Source: 2-02-FULL-48-14 sp964356195 (GTDB lineage Bacteria; Patescibacteriota; Gracilibacteria; UBA1369; 2-02-FULL-48-14). From it: DNA of 34,266 nt. The notes below the pieces were generated by a model. The model worked only from the letters and a program-made list of their open reading frames with translations, did not search any database and was not told where the DNA came from. Shown in pieces: positions 1 through 8,312 of the stretch; position 1 is the stretch's first letter; every line of letters begins with the position of its first letter. Made by a program: the position numbers and the translations under genes. The stretch lies in contig CAYHGP010000013.1 in NCBI GenBank assembly GCA_964356195.1, forward strand, positions 1 to 34,266, in the 5' to 3' direction.

Positions 1-1212
1 GGACGTTTTGACGACGGAACCGGAGACATCGTTGATTACGAATTCACCCAAGAAGGCTCTTACGACGTTACCTTACGCGTGACCGATAACAACGGAAACG
101 CCACCACGGCCACCCAAACCATCGAAGCGGGAAGCATAGGCGGCCTCCGCGCCATCATCACCGCACCGCTCAGCGAAGGGGAGGCTTACTACATCAATGA
201 AGAGTACGAATTCGACGGCTCCCTATCTCAAATTTCGACAGGTGCAATTAGTAAATACACTTGGGATTTTGGTGACGGGTCCGTAAATGTGAGTACGCGC
301 AATGTGACCCATGAATATTCTGCTGCTGGAACCTACGACCTCACACTCACCGTCTTAGATAAGAACGGCAACAGTGATGAAACTATTTTGGAGGTCAAAG
401 TCATTGAAGAAGGAGAGGCTCCTGTGGCAAAAATCACCAGTGACCCTTCCGCCGTAAGCGGAGTCATTTCGGGTTCTGTACCTCTTGAAGTGAGCTTTGA
501 CGCCGGCGACTCCACCGATCCAGAAGACGACATCGTCGACTACGAATGGGATTTTAATAACGACGGTGAAGTGGATGAAACCGGAGATAAAATTACTTAT
601 ACTTTTGAGGTGATGGGAACTTATGAAACGCGTCTCATGACGACGGATTCCGTTGGAAATTCCGATGAAGCCACGGTTACCGTGAACGTAGGGGCACAAG
701 GAGTTGTAGCGACTTTGGACGCGGACATCAGCAACGGAGAAGTACCTCTCACGGTTCACTTCGATGCTTCCGCCTCCTCTTACAAGGAAGGGAGCATTGT
801 TTCCTACGAATATGACTTTGGAGATGGAAGCGATATTTACAACGGAGGCTCCACCGTCACTTACAAATACACCGACACCGGAACTTTCACGGTAACACTC
901 ACCGTCATTGGAGATGACGGAGAAAAGGGTACCGACAGCATGCAAGTGGTGGTTAGGCCCGTGGCTCTCACCGCGTGTTTCACCGTGAACACCGACAGCG
1001 GAAATGCACCGCTCTTTGTGGTGGTGAATCCAAGCTGTTCCTCGGGAACCATTTCGGACTACCGCTGGGACTTTGGTGACGGCGAAAAGAGCTTCGACCA
1101 CAACCCCGACACACACTCCTATGCGACTCCGGGCGTCTACACCATCGAACTCGAAGTCACCGAATCCTCGGGAATTGTGGACACATTCACCAAGACCATT
1201 ACGGTGAATTAG
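1..1212 (+). CDS. PKD-repeat surface protein, 5' partial
   Basis: The frame is open from base 1, so this is the C-terminal part of a longer protein; the first GTG at 79 is probably not the start. Four complete PKD (immunoglobulin-like beta-sandwich) repeats are visible, each with a W/Y-D-F-G/N-D-G core, near bases 262, 547, 811 and 1066. Each is followed about 25-30 residues later by a G-T/V-Y-x-x-x-L-x-V strand. A fifth repeat is cut by the window edge. PKD repeats are usually extracellular and mediate adhesion or space out enzyme domains. The protein ends directly after the last repeat, without a sortase motif or membrane anchor, so any enzymatic or anchoring part must lie upstream. It converges on the lyase gene with one base between stop codons. 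Function beyond an extracellular repeat protein is unknown. Confidence 0.85.
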   Translation, partial: GRFDDGTGDIVDYEFTQEGSYDVTLRVTDNNGNATTATQTIEAGSIGGLRAIITAPLSEGEAYYINEEYEFDGSLSQISTGAISKYTWDFGDGSVNVSTRNVTHEYSAAGTYDLTLTVLDKNGNSDETILEVKVIEEGEAPVAKITSDPSAVSGVISGSVPLEVSFDAGDSTDPEDDIVDYEWDFNNDGEVDETGDKITYTFEVMGTYETRLMTTDSVGNSDEATVTVNVGAQGVVATLDADISNGEVPLTVHFDASASSYKEGSIVSYEYDFGDGSDIYNGGSTVTYKYTDTGTFTVTLTVIGDDGEKGTDSMQVVVRPVALTACFTVNTDSGNAPLFVVVNPSCSSGTISDYRWDFGDGEKSFDHNPDTHSYATPGVYTIELEVTESSGIVDTFTKTITVN

Positions 1213-1213
1213 G

Positions 1214-2581
1214 CTATTTTCGATTCGGCTGTACCAGTTGTTCAAGCTTTAAATATTTCTCGTATTTTTTGGGAACCAATTTCGAAAATGGCTTCTTGCT
1301 TTTCTTCGCTTGCTTCACGAGTTCAGCCACTTCATGGTAGCCGAGGTGCGGAGCCAAAGCGGTGGCCATGGCGCTGCTTTTCTCCAAGGTTTCTTTCATC
1401 TCTGCAGCATTCGCTTCAAGGCCTTCAATGCAATCGCTACGTAGCATCTCCATACCATTGGTGAGAATTTCCACTTGATGTAACAAATCCCACATCACCA
1501 GCGGCGTGTACCAATTCAATTCAAATTCGCCACGCTGTGCCGCGGTGCAAATGGCGGAATCGAGCCCAATCACCTGCACACAAATCATGCTCATACATTC
1601 GAGTGCCGAAGGATTCACTTTTCCGGGCATAATGGAGGAACCGGGTTCCACTTCGGGCAAACGAATTTCATTGATGCCGGCCGCGGGGCCGCTGGCCATC
1701 CTTCGTAAATCATCACACACGCGCAGCAGCTCCACCGCCAGACTTCGCAGCGCCGAAGAAACCTCCAAAAGGGGAGCAAGACTATGATTGTTTTCAAAAG
1801 GATTTGCTTGTTCAAAGTTACATTCAAAAGCTTTGCCCAAACTCTTACACATCATTGCCGCGAATTTAGGATGCGTATTGATTCCCGTTCCCACGGCCGT
1901 TGCTCCAATGCCCAGTGCCGTCAATTCTTCGGCGGCAAGGTCAATGCGCTCCAGCGCGCCGGTGAGGGCCGAAGCGTAAGCACAAAACTCTTGCCCCAGC
2001 GTGACGGGAACCGCATCTTGCAAATGGGTGCGGCCCACTTTCAGTATTCCACCAAAGGCTTTGGATTTTTTTTCGAACGCAGTGACTAGCGCGAGTCCGC
2101 TTTCCATTAAATCGACCAAATCCATGAGTGCCGCAAGACGAATAGCGGTGGGAATGGTGTCGTTGGAAGACTGCGCCATATTCACATGATCGTTGGGATG
2201 CACCGGCTTGTATTCGCCTTTCTTCCCTCCAAGTAATTCATTCGCACGATTCGCCAAGATTTCATTCAAGCCCATATTGTAGGGAGTGCCGGCACCGGCC
2301 TGATACACATCCAAATCAAAATCCTCTTCAAACTGTCCTTCCATAAATTCCTCAGCAGCTTTTTGAATGGCCTGCGCGTGTTTTTTTGGAAGATGCCCCA
2401 GCTCCGCATTCACTTCCGCCGCCGAACTTTTTATCAGCGCCAAAGCTAAGCGGAACGATTGCGGCGCCTGCAAGGTAGAAATCTGAAAATTCTTCTGAGC
2501 CCGAGTTGTAAAACTTCCTCCGTAGGATTCGGCGGGAACTTCCACGGTTCCAAGGGCATCTTTTTCTTTTCGAGTCGTCAT
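1214..2581 (-). CDS. Aspartate ammonia-lyase / class II fumarase family enzyme
   Basis: A 455-residue member of the aspartase/fumarase superfamily. It carries the signature G-S-S-I-M-P-G-K-V-N-P with the mobile-loop catalytic serine, the H-P-N-D-H-V-N and S-S-N-D substrate segments and G-R-T-H-L-Q-D-A. Aspartase reversibly deaminates L-aspartate to fumarate and ammonia; fumarase hydrates fumarate to malate. The N-terminus (D-A-L-G-T-x-E-V-P-A), D-V-Y-Q-A-G-A-G-T, H-V-N instead of D-V-N, and L-G-Q-E-F favour aspartase. The G-T-G-I-N-T-H-P segment and the residues after the signature (S-A-L-E-C) look more like fumarase. I lean to aspartase but cannot settle substrate from sequence alone. Its start overlaps the end of rlmE by 4 bases (ATGA), so the two are probably cotranscribed. 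Confidence 0.85.
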   Translation of the reverse strand: MTTRKEKDALGTVEVPAESYGGSFTTRAQKNFQISTLQAPQSFRLALALIKSSAAEVNAELGHLPKKHAQAIQKAAEEFMEGQFEEDFDLDVYQAGAGTPYNMGLNEILANRANELLGGKKGEYKPVHPNDHVNMAQSSNDTIPTAIRLAALMDLVDLMESGLALVTAFEKKSKAFGGILKVGRTHLQDAVPVTLGQEFCAYASALTGALERIDLAAEELTALGIGATAVGTGINTHPKFAAMMCKSLGKAFECNFEQANPFENNHSLAPLLEVSSALRSLAVELLRVCDDLRRMASGPAAGINEIRLPEVEPGSSIMPGKVNPSALECMSMICVQVIGLDSAICTAAQRGEFELNWYTPLVMWDLLHQVEILTNGMEMLRSDCIEGLEANAAEMKETLEKSSAMATALAPHLGYHEVAELVKQAKKSKKPFSKLVPKKYEKYLKLEQLVQPNRK

Positions 2582-3210
2582 GAACGTAGTTTAACAAAAC
2601 CCGTCGCCACAATAAAGGTTTCTAAACTGCGATCGCGAGAAGACGCGGGTTTGAATAAAGTCACACGTTGAAATTTTTGCTTCATTCTCTTGATGAGGTA
2701 GGCCAAATCCGGTCCTTCAAAAACTTTCCCCACAAAATACCCGCCCGGCTTTAAAATTTGTGTCGCTAAATGAAACGCTTGATCGGTGAGTTCGGCGCTT
2801 CGCCCTTGGTCGAGGTCACGAATCCCGCTGGTTTTCGGCGCCAAATCGCTGGTGACGCCGTCTACTTTGTGAAGACCATGACGAGTGAGAAGCTCAAGCA
2901 CCTTTCCCGTTTCCAGAATATCCACCACTTCTGTCTGAACATTTTTTGCTTCGAAAGGGTCAATCTCTTGAAGATCCAAACCCAGCAGTTGGCCTTCAGA
3001 GCCCACTAACTCTAAAATCACTTGCAGAAAACTTCCCGGTGCCGCTCCCAAATCCACAAGCGTCTGCCCCGGACGAATCAAACGAAACTTCTCCTGAATA
3101 TCCAAAAGCTTAAAAGCGCTCCTGGCGCGATACCCTTTCTCCTTCGCGAGGTGAAAGTACTTGTCTTGAACTTGGTAGGCTTTGGGCATAAAACTCACAC
3201 AACTTACCAT
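2578..3210 (-). CDS. rlmE: 23S rRNA (uridine-2'-O)-methyltransferase RlmE (FtsJ)
   Basis: An FtsJ/RlmE-type SAM-dependent methyltransferase, known to 2'-O-methylate U2552 in the 23S rRNA A-loop late in 50S assembly. With the first ATG as residue 1, the catalytic tetrad K-D-K-E is complete: K34 (R-S-A-F-K-L), D122 (T-S-D-L-A-P), K162 (G-K-V-F) and E197 (S-L-E-T-F). The SAM motif V-D-L-G-A-A-P-G-S is at 52-60. Length (210 residues) is normal. The second ATG, at 3189 (M-P-K-A-Y), is an equally good start because homology begins there; neither has a clear SD. The gene overlaps the downstream lyase by 4 bases. Confidence 0.93.
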   Translation of the reverse strand: MVSCVSFMPKAYQVQDKYFHLAKEKGYRARSAFKLLDIQEKFRLIRPGQTLVDLGAAPGSFLQVILELVGSEGQLLGLDLQEIDPFEAKNVQTEVVDILETGKVLELLTRHGLHKVDGVTSDLAPKTSGIRDLDQGRSAELTDQAFHLATQILKPGGYFVGKVFEGPDLAYLIKRMKQKFQRVTLFKPASSRDRSLETFIVATGFVKLRS

Positions 3211-3225
3211 CTATAGTTAAAAGCT

Positions 3226-4197
3226 TCAATGCCGCACTAACATCCATCGGATCATTCCGATCGTATGATAGACATCTTGGCTGATGTTCGGATGAGACCT
3301 TTTGAACAAGTCCATCATAAATGGAGGGAGATACCGGCCATAGGTCTCCAATAATTCATCTGGCAACGATTGGATGGCTCCAACTACTCCTCTGCAGTGA
3401 GCAGCACCGCATTTGCAGTCCATGTGCCAGTCAGGGTTTACTTCCAGAGTAGAATAGTCGCAAGTCAGTTGTTCATTTGGCGCAATGTCTCGCATAGCGA
3501 CAAAAGTAACGGCATCAGCAGTCCTCGCAATGTTTGGCTCACACGAATGATTTAAATATCTTAATGGGCAAGTGGGAGACGGATCGAGCCATATGTTCGC
3601 TTTAATATTTCTGGGACTGGTCTGCGAACCAACAATCTGCTCCAGATCTTCTTCGCCAACACATATGGCGTTCGGCCAAAGTTCATCGGGATTTCTAGGC
3701 TTTAAAGTATATTTACGCTCATCGTCGTGGTCTGCTTTCACAACTTCTCGTGATTCATAGGGCGAACAGGAAATTTTTCTTTTTCCTGTGCTAACAAATA
3801 TCACTTCACCTTTCTTTATTTCTTCTTTCGCAAAAAGACCCTTTCCGGCTTCACCTGCATCTCGCACATCCAGCTTATCATCACGCTGTTTTCCATGTTC
3901 ACCATGTTCATCAAACTTGAAGTACTGAAACGTCCAAAAATTTTCCGCAAGATAAGCTACTTTCAATGCCTCAACGTAAGCGTAGTCATCACTATCGACC
4001 GGTTCGGGTCTTAAACGCCGAACTATCATGGTGGGTAATGCGTCTGCCACCTCAGCTATTTCTTGCAGAATCTCGGCCATTTCGATCATAGCGTAGCCAT
4101 TCGATAAATCGCTGTTTGCCAAATCCCAAAATCGAGCGGCCAAATCAATGACTTCCGGGCTATAGTTTGTTTCCGCATTGTTTGAATCGAGTGTCAT
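3226..4197 (-). CDS. SET-domain protein with post-SET cysteine motif (putative protein lysine methyltransferase)
   Basis: A 323-residue protein with the ordered SET motifs: G-K-G-L-F-A-K-E-E-I at 118-127, N-H-S-C-E-P-N at 216-222 and D-Y-S at 247-249. A post-SET C-x-C-x4-C element (261-268) follows and probably binds zinc with a cysteine of the N-H-S-C motif, as in eukaryotic enzymes. SET proteins transfer methyl groups from SAM to protein lysines. Bacterial examples are sporadic; some (for example chlamydial ones) act on histone-like proteins. The first ~110 residues are helical, acidic and unrecognised; the last ~50 are also unassigned. The start is supported by a TATAAT box (minus strand, 4204-4209) six bases before the ATG. 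The target is unknown, and none of the neighbours is an obvious substrate. Horizontal origin is possible. Confidence 0.88.
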   Translation of the reverse strand: MTLDSNNAETNYSPEVIDLAARFWDLANSDLSNGYAMIEMAEILQEIAEVADALPTMIVRRLRPEPVDSDDYAYVEALKVAYLAENFWTFQYFKFDEHGEHGKQRDDKLDVRDAGEAGKGLFAKEEIKKGEVIFVSTGKRKISCSPYESREVVKADHDDERKYTLKPRNPDELWPNAICVGEEDLEQIVGSQTSPRNIKANIWLDPSPTCPLRYLNHSCEPNIARTADAVTFVAMRDIAPNEQLTCDYSTLEVNPDWHMDCKCGAAHCRGVVGAIQSLPDELLETYGRYLPPFMMDLFKRSHPNISQDVYHTIGMIRWMLVRH

Positions 4198-4203
4198 CCT
4201 ATG

Positions 4204-4209
4204 ATTATA
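4204..4209 (-). promoter_or_regulatory. -10 box for the SET-domain gene, leaderless type
   Basis: A perfect TATAAT on the minus strand lies six bases before the ATG at 4197, so transcription would begin at or next to the A of the start codon. No convincing -35 box is seen 17 bases upstream. Confidence 0.5.
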
Positions 4210-4263
4210 CCTGAATTATGAGGCTGTTGCCAGGCTAGGTAGGTGGCACCGCGCAGCCCTAAA

Positions 4264-4281
4264 GGTGAGCGTTCACTCACC
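4264..4281. repeat. 18-bp inverted repeat upstream of the HNH gene
   Basis: GGTGAG and CTCACC arms enclose six bases, in the intergenic space between the divergent SET and HNH genes. It may be an operator or a small hairpin. GGTGAG recurs at 4339-4344. The 4198-4382 space otherwise holds only the SET promoter and a second short inverted repeat (TGCCA...TGGCA, about 4228-4248). Confidence 0.4.
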
Positions 4282-4382
4282 ATAAAACATTTGTGCAAAA
4301 CGGGCCAGTCGGAATGGTGTTTTGTCAGGATTTTTGGCGGTGAGTTTTGGTAAAATTGAGGCGTCATTTAACCTCCTATTTT

Positions 4383-5213
4383 ATGAAACTCACTGATGAA
4401 AAACTGCTTGAACTTTGTGCGAAGTTTGGCCGTGCGGCCTTGGATACACGCGGTAAGTTTATAGGCCTTTTGCCGGAAGTGAATCGGCGCAGACTTTATG
4501 AAAAGCACGGGTGCCGGTCCATCTTTGAATTTGCAGCCAAGCTGGCAGGAGTTTCAGAAGAGCAGGTGAGGGTGGCCTTACGCTTGGAGAGAAGATTTGA
4601 AGATAAACCGGCCTTACACGCACTCTTGGTGGAGGGCCGCGTGAGCGTGAACAAACTGGTGCGAGTTGCTTCAATCGCCACGCCTGAGAATGCGATGGAA
4701 TTGGCTGGAAAAGTACGAGTGCTTCCACGCGCAGCACTTGAAACACTAGTTCGCGATGAACATGTTTGGCAGCGCGATTTTGACAAAGAGAATGGCTATC
4801 CTAAGCCATTGTTCGAGACAAAAACCGTGCCCGTGCAGACTTTTCAGTTGTCCGAAGAAGTGGTCGAAGAGCTCAATCAACTGCAAGAACAAGGCCAGGA
4901 CGTGAATGCAATCCTCCTAAAACTCCTGAAGCAGCGCCGCCAAAATATCCAAGAAGAAAAAGCGCAGATAGCCGAAGACATCCAGCCCGCTGCTTCCAGA
5001 TACGTGCCTGTAAGAATTCGCCGTGTAGTTCAGGAGGAATTCGGCAAGAAATGCTCGATTGCCACCTGTCAAAAGCTATCTATGGAAATTCATCACACTC
5101 AGAGGTTCTCGCTTGGCAGGAGTCATGATCCACACTTCCTCGCGCCACTTTGCAGTGAGCATCACCAACTAGCACATGCAGTTGACTTGAAAGTGCAAGC
5201 ACATTGGAGCTAA
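4383..5213 (+). CDS. HNH endonuclease-like protein
   Basis: A 276-residue protein from the ATG at 4383; an in-frame TTG at 4347 is less likely. The C-terminal ~50 residues form an HNH-type zinc/nuclease motif: C-x4-C, then I-H-H, then L-A-P-L-C-x2-H-H. The usual central Asn is replaced in the D-P-H-F-L-A-P-L segment, so cleavage activity is uncertain. The N-terminal ~200 residues are helical and basic, like the DUF222-type N-termini that often precede HNH motifs. Similar proteins are common as multicopy, possibly mobile, single-gene elements, but no terminal repeats are seen here. The stop overlaps the converging rsmG stop by four bases. Roles could be homing, defence or degradation; no partner gene indicates which. 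Confidence 0.75.
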   Translation: MKLTDEKLLELCAKFGRAALDTRGKFIGLLPEVNRRRLYEKHGCRSIFEFAAKLAGVSEEQVRVALRLERRFEDKPALHALLVEGRVSVNKLVRVASIATPENAMELAGKVRVLPRAALETLVRDEHVWQRDFDKENGYPKPLFETKTVPVQTFQLSEEVVEELNQLQEQGQDVNAILLKLLKQRRQNIQEEKAQIAEDIQPAASRYVPVRIRRVVQEEFGKKCSIATCQKLSMEIHHTQRFSLGRSHDPHFLAPLCSEHHQLAHAVDLKVQAHWS

Positions 5214-5851
5214 CACAAAGGCTTAGCCTTAGGTACGCCCACTTTTCGAGGGTAAAGTTCCGGGAGACGCGCCATCTTTTCAAATTTCAAAATACTTCGC
5301 CCTTCTCCACCAGGCAAAACATAGTTATGTGCGCGCACAAACCCGAGATTCAAAGCCTCTTGAGCTTTTGCCGAACTCGCCAGCTCCTCTTCATATTCCG
5401 CTGATTTCCAGGCGAACAATTCCCCGCCGACTTTCAAGAACCCGGCCGCGTACTCGAGCAAAGTGGGTAACTCAGCCAAGGCACGTGCCGTCACCGCGTC
5501 AAAATTCTCACGATACTTGGCCTGATGAGCCAATTCTTCCAAACGCCCGCACACGGTGCGCAAATTCGAAAGCTCAAGCTCGTCCGCCACTTCCTGCACC
5601 GCTTGAATCTTTTTCCCAACCGAATCCACCAGCAGAAAATTCACGCCCGGGCGCGCCTGCGCCAAAGCCAAGCCCGGAAGTCCGCCACCGGTTCCAATGT
5701 CCAGTACACGATTGCCTTCCACAGGTTTCCAGAATTCCAAAACCGCCAGTGAATCGGGAAGATGTTTGTCTTCGAGCTTCAAACGATCACCCGCAGAAAA
5801 CAAATTCAGCGTTTCACTTTTCTTCTGCAGGGCTAAAGCAAGATCTTTCAT
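5210..5851 (-). CDS. rsmG: 16S rRNA (guanine527-N7)-methyltransferase RsmG
   Basis: A 213-residue GidB/RsmG protein, the enzyme that makes m7G527 in 16S rRNA. The SAM-binding motif D-I-G-T-G-G-G-L-P-G is at residues 51-60. The family features L-V-D-S-x-x-K-K, T-A-R-A-L-A and the C-terminal Y-P-R-K-x-G-x-P-x-K-x-P-L are all present. Loss of the family's function in other bacteria gives low-level streptomycin resistance. The ATG overlaps the stop of the upstream lipoprotein by four bases, so they are probably cotranscribed. Confidence 0.95.
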   Translation of the reverse strand: MKDLALALQKKSETLNLFSAGDRLKLEDKHLPDSLAVLEFWKPVEGNRVLDIGTGGGLPGLALAQARPGVNFLLVDSVGKKIQAVQEVADELELSNLRTVCGRLEELAHQAKYRENFDAVTARALAELPTLLEYAAGFLKVGGELFAWKSAEYEEELASSAKAQEALNLGFVRAHNYVLPGGEGRSILKFEKMARLPELYPRKVGVPKAKPLC

Positions 5852-6360
5852 TGAGGAGTGCTTTCAGCTTCCACTTGAACCTCCACTTCAGTTTCGACGG
5901 GAGTTTCCTCTACCACAGGCGTTTCCTCCACAACCGGTGTTTCTTCAACGACGGGAGTCTCTTCCGTTCCCTCTGCATCTTCCTCTTCCACAACAGGTTC
6001 ACCGGCCATCACCACGGTAATCGTAGAGCGGGAGTTTGAAGTGGTGCTTTGATCGAAAGCCGTTACGGTGATTTCACATTCGGCTCCGGCAAGCTGTCCC
6101 ACCAAAGCAGTGAGAGGCAGGTTGTACGCGGTTTGAACTTTCATTTCGTCGGTCAGCACCGGCAAAAGATCCAAATCCTTAGAACCCTCACATTCTACAG
6201 CAGAAATATAAGCCAAAGCGGGAGCGCTAATAACAAAATCCAAAGTGTTAACAGCAGGGTCAATAACAGTTCCTTCCGGAGTCGTGAAGGTGATGGTGTA
6301 AGCGGAAAGCAAAGAACATCCGGTCAGTAAACTGAGGAGTAAAAGGGAGGCGCGGCGCAT
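5848..6360 (-). CDS. Lipoprotein with C-terminal EETPVV repeats
   Basis: A 170-residue secreted lipoprotein: basic M-R-R start, hydrophobic segment and a lipobox L-T-G-C with the modified cysteine at residue 15. The middle (~20-115) resembles a short beta-sandwich, with two cysteines that could form a disulfide. From about residue 120 the sequence is Glu/Thr/Pro/Val-rich and contains tandem E-E-T-P-V-V hexapeptides, likely an extended stalk. No enzymatic motif is seen. It is cotranscribed with rsmG (ATGA overlap), which is probably only positional. Confidence 0.8.
   Translation of the reverse strand: MRRASLLLLSLLTGCSLLSAYTITFTTPEGTVIDPAVNTLDFVISAPALAYISAVECEGSKDLDLLPVLTDEMKVQTAYNLPLTALVGQLAGAECEITVTAFDQSTTSNSRSTITVVMAGEPVVEEEDAEGTEETPVVEETPVVEETPVVEETPVETEVEVQVEAESTPQ
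5897..5968 (-). repeat. Four 18-bp tandem units in the lipoprotein tail
   Basis: Units 5897-5914, 5915-5932, 5933-5950 and 5951-5968 each encode V-E-E-T-P-V in this register (the last unit is slightly changed). The units differ mainly at synonymous positions, so the peptide is conserved better than the DNA. Confidence 0.75.
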
Positions 6361-6396
6361 AGGAAATGGATTAGATGCTTTTATTGTACTGAAATT

Positions 6397-7617
6397 TTAT
6401 AAAAACTCTACTGTTTCGAGAACTTTCTCATATTCCTCGGGAAGCGAAGACATGGTCCACCAATCTTCCGCACCATTGTGGATTCCCTCGGGGCCCATCC
6501 ATTCAAATGAAAACTCGTAAAAATCCCCATTATGTTCAAGGAAGTAAAAATCTACCAAGCCGGAGCCAAAATTGGTACCTCGAATACGAGAATAAGTATT
6601 TTGGCCGAACTTTACAGTTTCAATAGGTCTTCCTTCATCCGCACTTATATCCTCCATCCACTGCTCCACCGTGTAATCCTCCCAAGCCCATCCATCCTTA
6701 TAAAGTTCAATCTCGGTTTGGACATTGGCCACGGAAATTCCTACACAATCCACGTTGCTTTGATCAGAGAACAATACAGACAACTCCTCCCAATTCGCAG
6801 GTCGATAAATGACGTCTTCTCCGTCGTATTCAAAGCGCAGACCTAGTTCGGAAATGGTGTAGGTTTCGTCCGAGGAGAGCAGGGCTTCATAATCGTAGTA
6901 AGAAATCGTGTCTTCTTCCATGAAACGATACCCATCTTTAGTTACACAGGTGGAGACCTCCAAAGTCTCAAGCAGAGCCTCAACAAAAGGCTGATATTCT
7001 CCGCCGCTCGGAACGCGGAAATCATAAAGCCCTTGCACAGGTAAGACATAAACATAGTGAGTAAAACCATTTTCCGTATAGCTGTGCTTGTCATCGAATT
7101 CATAAGTGACTTGAGCCTGATATTCTTCCACGGTGAGGGTGGGGTAAAACTCCAAGAGGGGGTAAATGTTTGCCGCTTCTCCCCTTAAATTACAAAAGGA
7201 ATATTTTTCAGGACTAAAATATCCACTGAGGATGCGCTCACCTTCAGAGTCAGGATCTTCAAAAGAATTTCCAAAAGAAGGGGAGAGGTACAAGCGATTA
7301 AGCTCATCCAGCGGAAGAGTGAAGCCGGTGTAAAACTCGTAAAGAGTCCACTTCAGCTGACCTTCCTCTTCGCGAGGACCGGTACCAGCATAGTCGCCGT
7401 AAGAATAAGGGGAGCCTGTGAAAAGACCGGGAGTGTTGGCCAGCACAGGGTCCTTGCACGGGAAAAGGGTTTCTTCGGGAAGCGTCGGTTCTTCAATAAC
7501 TTCTTCCGTGATTTCTTGCATCGGTTCTTCGGCCGGTGTGCGGGTGAATAAAAAAACCGTAATGCCAAGCAAGCCTAGGCCGAGAAGTATGAGACTGGAA
7601 ATTTGCCATTTAAGCAT
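6397..7617 (-). CDS. Membrane-anchored extracellular protein of unknown function
   Basis: I choose the ATG at 7617 (M-L-K-W-Q-I), giving 406 residues. A longer in-frame reading starting at 7749 only runs antiparallel to nothing useful and lies inside rsmE. Residues ~5-24 form one membrane segment or uncleaved signal anchor (SSLILLGLGLLGITVFLF), followed by a Glu/Pro/Thr-rich linker and a large acidic, Tyr/Phe-rich domain with several cysteines. This is typical of surface-exposed proteins. No family is recognised; the C-terminal ~150 residues loosely resemble small PsbP/lipoprotein-like folds. The ATG overlaps the rsmE stop by 8 bases, so it is translated from the rsmE transcript. Confidence 0.75.
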   Translation of the reverse strand: MLKWQISSLILLGLGLLGITVFLFTRTPAEEPMQEITEEVIEEPTLPEETLFPCKDPVLANTPGLFTGSPYSYGDYAGTGPREEEGQLKWTLYEFYTGFTLPLDELNRLYLSPSFGNSFEDPDSEGERILSGYFSPEKYSFCNLRGEAANIYPLLEFYPTLTVEEYQAQVTYEFDDKHSYTENGFTHYVYVLPVQGLYDFRVPSGGEYQPFVEALLETLEVSTCVTKDGYRFMEEDTISYYDYEALLSSDETYTISELGLRFEYDGEDVIYRPANWEELSVLFSDQSNVDCVGISVANVQTEIELYKDGWAWEDYTVEQWMEDISADEGRPIETVKFGQNTYSRIRGTNFGSGLVDFYFLEHNGDFYEFSFEWMGPEGIHNGAEDWWTMSSLPEEYEKVLETVEFL

Positions 7618-8311
7618 ATTGAATGAGGGCCAAACTGGCAATCGCCGCCGTTTCCATTCGGAGTACGGTGTTGCCGAGTAAAAATAAAACCCCGCCAGCC
7701 CGCCGAATAGACTCCAACTCCTCGCCACTGAGTCCACCCTCAGGGCCAATCACCAAATTCACATCTTCGTGGGCAGAAATTTCAAGATCCGCCAATTTTT
7801 TGTCATAAGTCCAAGGGTCGCCGGCCAGCAAAAGTCCACCGGGAGTGTTTTTCACTAAGTCCGAAAGCAAAATCACTTCATGCAAACAGGGCATAAAGCA
7901 GCGTTCGCACTGCTCCGCCGCTTCTTTAATAATGAGCTGCAAACGGTCGGTTTTTCGCAGCTCTCGCACTTGGCAACGCTGAGTCACCAAGGGAATTAAA
8001 TCCGTCACGCCGAGTTCCGTGGCTTTTTGCACGATGAGTTCGAACGTGGCGGGTTTTTTGGAAAGTGCGCAATAAAGACGCACCCGTCGTTTGGGCGCTT
8101 CGCAAGTTTCACGATCTTTCAATAAAATGCTGGCGCCCTTTCCATGTAATTCTTCAATCACCCCTTTCACTTTTGTACCCTGGCCATCCATAATCATGCA
8201 TTCATCGCCTTTCCGAAAACGCATTACGTCGCGCATTTGATGCAGTACCTCTTTGTCGAGAATGCTGATGCGATCGCCGCTTAAATCCTGATTGATGATG
8301 AAGTGTTGCAT
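7610..8311 (-). CDS. rsmE: 16S rRNA (uracil1498-N3)-methyltransferase RsmE
   Basis: A 233-residue RsmE of the SPOUT (knotted) methyltransferase class; it makes m3U1498 in helix 44 of 16S rRNA. Diagnostic motifs are K-E-A-A-E-Q-C-E-R (129-137), the SAM-binding I-G-P-E-G-G-L-S (188-195) and L-G-N-T-V-L-R-M-E-T-A (212-222). The N-terminal PUA-like part (1-~70) is present. It lies one base after polX and overlaps the next gene by 8 bases, inside a minus-strand operon. Confidence 0.95.
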   Translation of the reverse strand: MQHFIINQDLSGDRISILDKEVLHQMRDVMRFRKGDECMIMDGQGTKVKGVIEELHGKGASILLKDRETCEAPKRRVRLYCALSKKPATFELIVQKATELGVTDLIPLVTQRCQVRELRKTDRLQLIIKEAAEQCERCFMPCLHEVILLSDLVKNTPGGLLLAGDPWTYDKKLADLEISAHEDVNLVIGPEGGLSGEELESIRRAGGVLFLLGNTVLRMETAAIASLALIQYA

Positions 8312-8312
8312 A

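Noticed and set aside
355..1245. Long minus-strand frame (296 codons) opposite the PKD gene
   Set aside because: It is antisense to clear PKD repeats, and its protein has no domain or start signal.
5329..6039. Plus-strand frame of 236 codons opposite rsmG and the lipoprotein
   Set aside because: Proline/His/Arg-rich shadow of two genes with clear motifs.
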